Source: Cymodocea nodosa (taxonomy: Eukaryota > Streptophyta > Magnoliopsida > Alismatales > Cymodoceaceae). From it: 64,000 nt of DNA. A program made the translations under genes and the position numbers. Below are positions 55,541 through 64,000 of the stretch, one piece after another. Each line of letters opens with the position of its first letter. Position 1 is the first letter of the stretch. Under the pieces are notes generated by a model that had not been told where the DNA came from, made no database searches, and saw only the letters and a program-made list of their open reading frames with translations. The stretch spans positions 4,608,001-4,672,000 of the forward strand of contig JAZBRI010000010.1 in NCBI GenBank assembly GCA_036874045.1, given 5' to 3'.

Positions 55541-56698
55541 CTAAGCATTTAACACATCACATAGCCTACAAATACCTAAATTTAATCTTATGTTGCAGAA
55601 TGTATTTTCATCTAGAGGTTTTGTAAATATATCAACTAATTGATTTTTACTAGACACAAATCCTAATTTAATTTTTCCTTTAATTACGTTATCTCTTAGA
55701 AAATGATGTCTAACCTCTATATGTTTTGCTCTAGAATGTAATATAGGATTTTTGGAAAGATTTATTGTAGAACTACTATCACAATAAATCTTAGTTGTAT
55801 CATAAGATAATCCAAAGTCTTCTAAAGTTTTCCTCATCTAGAGAATCTAAGTGCAACATGGTGCAGCAGCAACATATTCAGCTTCTATAGTTGAAAGTGC
55901 TACACAGTTTTGCTTTTTACTAAACCATGACATTAAGTTATTTCCCAATAATTAACATGTACCGTTGGCACTCTTTCTATCAGATTTAGATCTTGCGTAA
56001 TCAGCATCAGTATATCCTATAAGATCTATTGAACTATCCTTAGAATAATACAAACCAAAGTTTTTAGTTCCTTGTATATATCTAAATATTCTTTTAACAG
56101 CAATTGAGTGTGATTCTTTAGGATTAGATTGAAATCTAGCACAAGCATACATAGCAAACATAATATCAGGTTTACTAGCTGTCAAATAAAGTAAAGAACC
56201 AATCATACTTCTATATTTTCTTTGATCTATTGATTTTCCTATGTCATCAATATCTAACTTTAACGAAGTACTCATAGGAGTTCCTCAAATCCTTGTATCA
56301 TTAAAATTAAATTTCTTAAGTATTTCATCTGCATATTTTTCCTGATTTAAAAATATACCTTTATCCATTTGCTTAATTTGAAGTCCTAGAAAATATGAAT
56401 GTTCTCCTATCATACTCATCTAAAACTGACTAGCCATTTATTCAGAAAATATTTTTATCAGTTTTTCAGAAGTTGCTCCAAAGATTATATCATCCACATA
56501 TATTTGAACAACAATCTGATCATTATCATCCTTTTTGATAAAAAGAGTGTGGTCTACTTTTCCAATGATAAAACCTTGTTCTATTAGAAAAGTAGATAAC
56601 CTTTCATACCATGATCTAGGAGCTTGCTTCAAACCATATAAGGCTTTCTTCAATTTATACACAAAGTCAGGATTTTTAATATCTTCAAATCTAGGTGG
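55541..56698 (-). pseudogene. Sire-M RT (second half) and RNase H
   Basis: [39 protein letters not shown] (catalytic YVDD intact), KYRSMIGSLLYLTASKPDI, AVKRIFRYIQGTKNFGLYYS, LIGYTDADYARSKSDRKSA and, after stops near 55835-55951, IYCDSSSTINLSKNP, HIEVRHHFLRDNVIKGK and DIFTKPLDENTF. One reading frame throughout, broken only by stops. RVT_2/RNase H of Sirevirus type. Confidence 0.9.
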
Positions 56699-57844
56699 TT
56701 ATTTTACATAAACTTCTTCATTAATTAAACCATTTAGAAATGCACTCTTGACATCCATTTGATATAGTTTAAAATTCATATAACAAGCATAGGCTAATAA
56801 TATTCTAATACTTTCTAACCTAGCCATAGGAGCAAATGTTTCATCATAATCTAGTCCTTCTTCTTGTGTATACCCTTGTGCAACTAATCTAGTTTTGTTT
56901 CTTATAACTTGACTAGTCTCATTAGTTTTGTTTCTAAAGATCCACTTTGTACCTTTTATGGATTGATTTTCTGGTGGAGAGACTAATTCCCAAACATCAT
57001 TTCTGATGAATTGATTTAGTTCTTCTTGCATTACTACTATCCAATTTTCATCAGATAATGCTTTTTCTATATTCTTTGGTTCCACCATAGAAACAAACAT
57101 ACACAAACTATTTAAATTAACTGAAGCTCTAGTTTTAACTCCCTCATTTATATTACCAATGACTTGAGTAATGGGATGTGATGAAGAATAATGCCAATTT
57201 CTCTGATTTTCCTCAATATTCTCATCAACATCTGAAGGTACATCACTTTCATCATTAGTTTGATCATTTAAGTTCATATTTTTGATTTTCTCAGATAAAT
57301 CTTCAATCTCTCTATTTATCTCTAATTCTTTTGAGAAATTTATCATATCATCATTATCAGCTTTAGATTGAGATTCTCTAAAAGAATTTTCATTGAAGCT
57401 TACATGTAGGGTTTCTTCAATAGTTCTAGAAGTCTTGTTATATACTCTATAGGCTTTACTTCTAGTAGAGTAACCTACAAAAATTCCTTCATCCACTTTG
57501 GCTTGAAATTTATCCCTTTTGTCCTTAGTGTTAAGGACAAAACACTTGTAGCCAAATGGTTTCATATAGGAAATTTTTGGAACCCTATCAAACATAATTT
57601 CAAAAGGAGTTTTATTAACAAGAGGTCTTAAGTGACTTCTGTTAATAATATAACAAGTTGTATTCACTACTTCAGCCCAAAGGTTTTGAGGTAAGTTATG
57701 TTCATTTAACATAGTTCTGGCCATTTCTTGAAGTGATCAATTCTTTCCCTCAACAACACCATTTTGAGAAGGTGCTCTTGGAAAAGAATATTTATGATCA
57801 ATGCCATGATCTTTATAGTAATTATCCATTTGATCATTTTCAAA
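56699..57844 (-). pseudogene. Sire-M integrase C-terminal half and start of RT
   Basis: PSQNGVVEGKN keeps the catalytic Glu; a stop follows at about 57736. Then [57 protein letters not shown], an acidic variable linker, [54 protein letters not shown] and [19 protein letters not shown]. In frame with the parts before and after it. Confidence 0.9.
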
Positions 57845-58690
57845 TTAAGTACCATGATCACTCCTAAGTTTTTGAACAAAGACACTTTGTTCATTTTGAA
57901 CAAGATTGTAATACATTTTAAATGTTTCAAAAACTTCTATCTTAGTTGCTAGAAAATATACCCAAGTGTATCTAGAGAAGTCATCTACCAAAACAAATGC
58001 ATACATTTTACCACCAAGACTCATGATTCTTGTTGGTCTAAATAGATCCATATGTATAAGTTCTAAGACTCTCTTGCTTGATATATCACTTTTAGATTTA
58101 AAAGAGTTTTTGTGAAGTTTACCTAACTCACATGCATCATACATAAAGTCCTTTGAGTATTTAATCTTTGGTAAACCTCTCACTAAATTTTTTCTAGACA
58201 GTTTATGTAACAGTTTCATATTTATATGCCCGATCCTTCTATGCCATAGATATGCATCACTAGTTTCAGCTAGCAAACATGAATTTAAATCAACTACATC
58301 AGAAGGTAAAGATAAAATACATATAGAACCTTTTCTTTTAGCAATAAACTTAAGTTCATCTATATTTTTATCAATAATTTTGCATATATTATCTTCAAAT
58401 ACTACATAATATCCATTCTCAATTAGTTTTATAACACTCAGCAAATTAAATCCTAGGTTTTCTACATATAGTACATTCAAAATAACACAAGTTGGAGTTA
58501 TTTGAACATTGCCCAAACCTATGATTTTATCTTTGCTTTTGTTTCCAAATGTAACATTTCCTTCCTTGGTGTTTGTAAAATTTTTCAGTAGGCTTTTCTG
58601 TCTAGTCATGTGACTTGATGTTCCACTATCCAAGATCCATTTTGATGTTGTTTCCTCCTGCAAAATAAATTAAGAAGAACTGTTTCTTGG
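57845..58690 (-). pseudogene. Sire-M protease, GAG-pre-integrase and integrase core start
   Basis: KWILDSGTSSHMT is the protease site; VLYVENLGFNLLSVIKLIEN is its C-terminal region. Pre-integrase: YLWHRRIGHINMKLLHKLS with FMYDACELGK, where the first Cys of the C..C pair is Tyr. Integrase core: ELIHMDLFRPTRIMSLGG (Asp), then FVLVDDFSRYTWVYFL and KLRSDHGT (Asp), ending in a stop at 57845. Confidence 0.9.
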
Positions 58691-59260
58691 TACCCAATGT
58701 TGTTAAGGACCAAGTTCATTAAATGCATATTTCTTCTTTTTGTTTAAAAATAGTTTAACATTATCATTTACATTCTTATTAGTTGTAAGTACTATTGATT
58801 TATCATTAGCTTCATACTCATATATAGCATTATTGCTCTTATAATCATTCCTTTTGTTTTAAGATGTAGTATAACCAAGACCAAACTGATTTTTATCAGA
58901 TGTTAATTTATTTTGGTCATGCTCATACATTTCAGTAAGTTCATACCAAGATTTTGTACTTGTATTAACATTTTCAGTACATACAAAATCTACTTTTGCA
59001 CAAGAATTTTCAGATAAAGAACATGCAGAGCCAGTAATTGGTCTAATACCAGTGTTTTGAATTACATGCACAGGTTTCTGAATTTTCAGTTTACTATGAT
59101 TGTCTGAAATTTTAGAAACATTAGAAACTGAATTTCTAGAACAAGAAATAAGATTTTTAGAAACATTAATAGTCATGTTATAGGTACATTTAGACAAATC
59201 ACATTGATTTATATTATTACTGTATGATTCATCCCTTGAAGTACCTACTTCTACATATTT
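58691..59260 (-). pseudogene. Sire-M gag-protease linker region
   Basis: Frame aligned with pol. Ser/Asn/Lys-rich, includes TSDKNQFGLGYTTS, the (F)GLGY motif of Sirevirus gag C-termini, then low-complexity Asn/Lys and a WVP element before the protease. Stops near 58857, 58705 and 58671. The solo copia T LTR cuts the frame at 59261. Confidence 0.75.
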
Positions 59261-59565
59261 TGTTCTTATGTGTCTTGAATTAGTTTGTTACACATAGGGG
59301 TAGTTTTGTCCTTAGCCACTTGGGGGTACACAAATGTTATAAATAGACCCCCAACGTGTGCTTAGAGATGATGTTGAATCTTGTATCCCTTTGTGATCAC
59401 CTAGAGAATCATTTAGTTGAGCTCCATCCGTGGGTGTACCCAATTGGGGAACCACGTTAAACCTTGGTGTTTTTGCATTTGCTTCACACGTCTTTCCCAT
59501 TTGTCTTCTTCTTTCTTCTCCACGAGTCCAAGCTTCTCCCTTTCTGCGCTTCTCTTCGCATAACA
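59261..59565 (+). repeat. Solo copia T LTR, 305 bp
   Basis: TGTTCTTATGTG...CGCATAACA, flanked by TATTT (59256-59260 and 59566-59570). TATAAATAG box at about 59338. Nearly the full length of the LTR at 10013-10321, opposite orientation. It sits within Sire-M gag; small frames here are LTR shadows. Confidence 0.95.
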
Positions 59566-61231
59566 TATTTATTACCTTGTTTCATGATAAAAGGAATTTT
59601 AGTCTTAGATTTACTTGAACTACAACTAATAAATCCTTTATTGGCTTGAGATTTAGGATATTTAGGATAATCAAATCCTAAGCCAAATTTATATGATATC
59701 ATAGGGGTACTAGTTAGTTTATCTAACTTTGTTTGACTTAAATTTCATTTCTCAATGGTGGAATTTAAATCTAGCTCTCTCATTTTTAATCTATCAATCT
59801 CTAACACAAGATCATTTATATTGTTTCTCAATTTTTCATTTTCAGATTCTATCTTTAATTTTTCAACATTTGTATTTGTTCATGCAAGACACGTTCATTA
59901 AATCTAAATTTATGCAAATCTCTAGCATGATTTTCATTATCACATTTAAACTTTTCTAAAGTAGTAGGTAGGAAACAATTTTCTTATTCCAAAATGGACA
60001 AAGAATTTCTAATATTCTTATTTTCTAGTTTACAAACTTTAAGTTTTTGTAATAATGCATGATAAGCACATAATAATTCATTAAAGTTAAAATCTGAATG
60101 ACTTTCGGGATCAGATATTACCTTAGACTCATTTGCCATGAAGCACACATGAGCAACGTCTTCTAATTCTTGTTCTTTTTCTAAATGTGAAGATTTTGAT
60201 GATGATTCCTTAGATTCAGACTCTTCAAACGAGTCATCCCAAGTGACCTTCAAAGCCTTTTTCTTATAAAACTTTTTTTGAGTTTTCTGAGCCATCTTCT
60301 TCTAATTTGTCCTACTATGCTTTTCATTTTTCCTTATAGGACAATCTGTAGAAAGATGTTCAGGTTTTTTGTAGTTGTAACATACATACTTTCTTGATGA
60401 AGAATTCTTGTCATTTAGTGATTTTGATGTTGAGGGTTTATCATTTCTGTTCTGTTGTTGTTTCCTAGCTTTCCATGCTTTCTTGAATTTCCTAGTCAGT
60501 AAAATCAAATCCTTGTCAGAATTAGTAGATATTTTAGAATCTGAATTAATTTCGAAGGCTATCACTTTCTTCATTTTTAATTTGTTGTGACTTAGTGATT
60601 CATTTAATTGAACTTCATAAGCTATTAAATTTCCTATAAGTTCATTTATAGTTTAAACATTTAAGTCTCGTGATTCCTCAATTGATGTCACCTTTTGAGA
60701 CCATTTAGAACTTAGGGATCTGAGAATTTTCTTCACTAAATCCTTCTATTCAAAATTCTTTCCTAAGCATTTTAAAGAGTTTATGATATCAAGGAATTTG
60801 GAAAACATCTCAGAAATACTTTTGTCTTCATGCATCTTAAAGAGTTCATACTTATGAATTAACATGTTTATCTTAGTCTCTTTAACTTGAGAAGTACCTT
60901 CATGTGAAACTTCTAATGCATGCCACACCACATAAGTAGATTTATATGCCAACACTTTACTGAACTGTTCATAACTTAATGCACAAAATAAAATATTTAA
61001 GCCTTTAGCATTCAGAGTTTCATTTTCTTTTTCAATAATTGTCCAAGTGTTATAAGGGGTAGTTAACAGAGTATATGGTTTAGAATTCATGAACCACAAC
61101 TTATGATCAATACTTTGAAGAAAGACTATCATCCTATATTTCCAATATTCAAAATATATTCCATCAAATAAAGGAGGACGATTAAGATTTTGACCTTCGT
61201 ATAAAGAAAAATTACCATTTCCAGTAGCCAT
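59566..61231 (-). pseudogene. Sire-M gag
   Basis: ATG 61231: MATGNGNFSLYEGQNLNRPP, LFDGIYFEYWKYRM, AKGLNILFCALSYEQFSKVL, VVWHALEVSHEGTSQVKE, KINMLIHKYELFKMHEDKSI. Then, past a stop at 60746, a second helical part and a knuckle CYNYKKPEHLSTDC, in which the second Cys is Tyr. ALKVTWDDSFEESESKESSS and VCFMANES follow, then a Leu/Lys coiled region. A frameshift occurs between 59984 and 59702. UBN2-type gag. Confidence 0.87.
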
Positions 61232-61417
61232 CTTACCTTAGATTTTTCAACCTATTTGATTTTAAATAGTTTAAAACTTTTTAAAGTAACTTGAGCCTTA
61301 AATCAAGAAGGTTAAACATATGCTCAGATATTAATTTCTGTTTAAAAACAAGGAAGGCAGAATAAGCAATGATATTAAATAAGTTGGTATTGATTTATAT
61401 CAAAGTTTATTAACAAA

Positions 61418-61429
61418 GCTCTGATACCA
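61418..61429 (-). other. Primer-binding site (tRNA-iMet) of Sire-M
   Basis: Minus strand TGGTATCAGAGC, perfect match, two bases from the LTR. The stretch 61232-61417 is the short untranslated leader and holds nothing else I can recognise. Confidence 0.95.
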
Positions 61430-61431
61430 CT

Positions 61432-63001
61432 TGTAGGATTGTATGGCTACACAAGAGGGGGCGTGAATTGTGTTTTTCAACATTTTTGATTATAATTGAA
61501 ACTTCAAAATTAAAAACAAGTCGAGACACTGTTTTCATAAAATCATTTTTATTCAAGGTTTCAATTACAATATACAATTCAATTCTCCTTAAAAATTGTA
61601 GATGCAATTATATATTGATATCATGTTTCATCTATACAATTTCATAACTACAAACAGAGAAAACTAATTTGCGAAATTTAAAATATTTCTCCCTGTTTGA
61701 GATCTTCCTTCTTCTTCTTCTTTTTCTTCTTCAGCAATTCTTTAGTGATGAATATCTTGTTGTTCTCTACTTCACCGAATTTTCTTTCTGTTGATACTTC
61801 AGATCTTCAGTGACATAAATCTAACTTTTCCTACTTCACTGAATTTTCTTCCATTTGAGAGCTTTTCCTCGAAGAGTGTTTTTGATCCCTGAAAAGATTT
61901 TTCATTTGGTGTGTAGGGATATTGATCAATGAGAATTCTATGCCTTTTATACTGTATCTTCATTTCATGCATATCCTCCACGTTTAATCACTGCCAGTTT
62001 TCCACTTCTTCACGTCTTCTCTTTTTCCTTCATCGAAATACACACGTTCTGACCCATGTTTACATTTCAAATTTTCTTTAATCATCAATCCAAGATCTCT
62101 AAAAAATTTCCTACAAAATAAACTTTCTCATCCAAAATTTTTCATCAAATGTAATAATAAATCATTACTTTAATGTTAACTAAATGAGTAACACAAGTAA
62201 ATATATAACTTAATGTTTCTAACTTAACGAGTTCCTCATGTACCAACTCACATGACAAGTACTATAGCTAACTCAACGAACAAAGTTCATGGTGTTACGA
62301 TAACTCAACAAACCATCTCCGTGGTGTTACGATAACTCAACAAACCATCTCTGTGGTGTTACGATAACTCAACAAACCAATGATAAACAAATGTTTTTAT
62401 AATAAGAATTTTACCATATGCAAAAATAACAACTTAAGTTTTATAATGCTAACCTAACGCGTTGCCTTAGTGTTCAATATAGCAACTCAACGCGCTTAGT
62501 TATGTTAACTTAACGAGTTAAACATGTGCACCTCACATGATACAATATAAAATTCGTAACTTTTAATTTCACCACGTGTACAACACTAACTTAACGAGTT
62601 CATCTCTTCTTTTACTCACTAACTTAACGAGTTCTCACGTGACCTATTTTAACCTTTAAGCCTCTAACTTAACGAGTTCTCACATGACCTCTATACAAAT
62701 AACATTCTAACTTAACGAGTTGTATAAACGTGCACTGTTCATGATACAGAAGATATAACTTTAAAACATACCATGCTTTTCAATAAAAACACATGTTATC
62801 TTAGTTAAATAAGAAATTACTGCAACGAAATGACTAGTTATTAACTTAGTATAATTCCAAATCTAATACAGACAAGTATTTATATCAGCAAACTTTTTCC
62901 TATATTAATTGATGTTTTTAATTTTCTTTCACAAGCAATAGTAATTGATTAAATATGATTACTTTCATTCAGCACACATCATCAAAACAAAATACTCAAC
63001 A
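61432..63001 (-). repeat. Sire-M 5' LTR, 1570 bp
   Basis: Plus strand TGTAGGATTG...TACTCAACA. Collinear with Sire-1's LTR. Minus-strand TATAAAAGGCA box at 61942-61952. Motif arrays at 62150-62740, including three near-identical units of GTGGTGTTACGATAACTCAAC at 62290-62375. The frame at 61799-61981 is an LTR shadow. Confidence 0.93.
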
Positions 63002-64000
63002 ATATTCGTCTTCAATACAGTTCTCAATTAAATCATTCTTTCACAATTACACAAATTCAAAAACATATGATGTTCAAACATTCATATATATATCGTTTAC
63101 AGTACATACAATCAAACATTTTTTAGTACAAGTAGATGAATAATACATTTTAATATTTCTTCCTAAGTTTATCTACTTCCTTCTAGAACTTTTTTAATTG
63201 TTGTTCTAATTAGTTTATACGTTCCACAGCTCCTGTAAAGTCTCTAGAAGGTCCAGCAATAGAAATAGCAGTTGTAGCATTATAATTTCTATATTCCTTC
63301 ACTGAAATGGCTCTAGATTTTATCCTCTTGGATGTCCATTTCGTGAAGTCAATTTCTTCTTCCATTAATATTGGTATTAAATCTCCATAAAATAATTTCT
63401 TTTTTGCAGACTTTATCTTTGACAGGAAGACTTGACACCAATTAACTTGAATTTTATTTACAATTGTATACATGGCCCATTTAACAAATTGACTCAGTTC
63501 AGTGTTGTAGCCATGCTCTGATAGACAGTTTTCACTAGTATAGTTGCCACCATGTGTGCCTTTCCATTTAAGTACTTCATTTTGTTAAGTATTGGCACAC
63601 TAGGGTCGATGGTGAAACATTGCTTAATTGCTTGTTCTGTCCATTCAGTTGCAGTTGTATTTTCCAAAATTGCAATGCCTTCATTTTTTAGTCCAAAAAT
63701 GTTGTGGAGAAGCTCAGGTGCTATCTGAATATTAACTTCTTCCACGTTTGCAATTAAATTTCCTTCTTCCTCTCTCAAATTTGCATAAAAATAGGGCACT
63801 AAATTTCCATAAACTACATGCCCTTTTTCTTTTGAAATAAAGTTCAGTAGGCCTTGGAATTCGAATAATTCTTTAATCTCCTCCATTCCAGTCCAATCTA
63901 CTAGCCTACTATAAATAATATCATACCCCTTTATCTCTTGATACTTGTTGTATGCTTCTTAACTCCAAAAGTGAACTTCATTTAGAATAGTCGCTTCAGA
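63002..64000 (-). mobile_element. Gypsy A' fragment interrupted by Sire-M
   Basis: Reverse-collinear with 19860-20760 of gypsy A. About 150 bp of 3' non-coding DNA (63002-63149), then the ATHILA-type ORF continuing off the window. Sire-M's right LTR end touches it at 63001. Confidence 0.85.
63150..64000 (-). pseudogene. Gypsy A' ATHILA-type ORF, C-terminal portion
   Basis: Minus strand: NEVHFWS, a stop, EAYNKYQEIKGYDIIYSR, GMEEIKELFEFQGLLNFISK, LVPYFYANLREEE, QIAPELLHNIFGLKNEGI, KMKYLNGKAHMVATILVK, a frameshift near 63490, KIQVNWCQVFLSKI, KLFYGDLIPILMEEEIDFTKW and SRAISVKEYRNY. It closes with LEQQLKKF and a stop at 63150. Better preserved around 63210-63470 than the copy at 20400-20640, so the two together define the domain. 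Confidence 0.82.

Larger units (their letters stand above)
53783..63001 (-). mobile_element. Sire-M, right part: 5' LTR, gag, pol and start of the ATHILA-type ORF
   Basis: Continues Sire-M from 32283. Read leftwards from 63001: 5' LTR, PBS, gag, protease, integrase, RT, RNase H, M-module spacer and the N-terminus of the ATHILA-type ORF. A solo copia T LTR interrupts gag. Confidence 0.92.

Noticed and set aside
190..63001. Reading 190-1769 and 61432-63001 as the two LTRs of one giant element
   Set aside because: Both have a tRNA-iMet PBS on their left side in the minus orientation, so both are 5' LTRs of two separate elements.

Overview
The window is a block of plant nuclear, retrotransposon-on-retrotransposon DNA. 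The evidence is tRNA-iMet and tRNA-Asp primer-binding sites, Ty1/copia polyproteins of Tork and Sirevirus type, a Ty3/gypsy polyprotein of Athila type, 5-bp target-site duplications and AT-rich flanks. A dicot is likely; the species cannot be told from sequence alone. I see no host gene, tRNA or rRNA gene, CRISPR array or bacterial feature. Every polyprotein carries in-frame stops or frameshifts, so nothing here looks autonomous now.

Layout. 1-1769: 5' end of a minus-strand Sirevirus (Sire-1) running off the left edge. 1770-1897: scrap of a copia RT/RNase H. 1898-2290: minus-oriented piece of a shared non-coding module (M module). 2291-5152: 3' end and 3' LTR of an Athila-like element (gypsy A, copy 1). 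5153-10321: Tork-like copia (copia T, minus), 3'-truncated, with a CpG-rich minisatellite leader. 10322-11938: inverted gypsy A fragment. 11939-28273: main gypsy A (5' LTR truncated, PBS, pol, ATHILA-type ORF, gag, F-box-like ORF, two polypurine tracts, 3' LTR). 28274-32283 plus 53783-63001: one minus-strand Sirevirus (Sire-M), split by 32284-53782, a plus-strand Sirevirus-type copia (copia B). Copia B itself carries a 5S-rRNA-like, poly(A)-tailed insert in its 5' LTR, solo LTR C (containing gypsy D), solo LTR A (copy 4) and solo LTR E. Sire-M also carries a solo copia T LTR. 63002-64000: the minus-strand ATHILA-type ORF of another gypsy A copy, into which Sire-M inserted. Nesting order: gypsy A' > Sire-M > copia B > LTR C > gypsy D.

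Points of interest. (i) Gypsy A carries its capsid-type gag and an F-box-like ORF downstream of pol. (ii) The same envelope-position (ATHILA-type) protein is present in Ty3 and in two Ty1 lineages, and a roughly 0.8-kb non-coding module is shared between gypsy A and Sire-M. (iii) LTR promoter regions of both superfamilies share arrays built from G-box, CTTAAG and short inverted repeats. (iv) A 5S-headed SINE-like element lies in one LTR. Similarities are hand-made alignments within the window and against family motifs I remember; no database search was possible.
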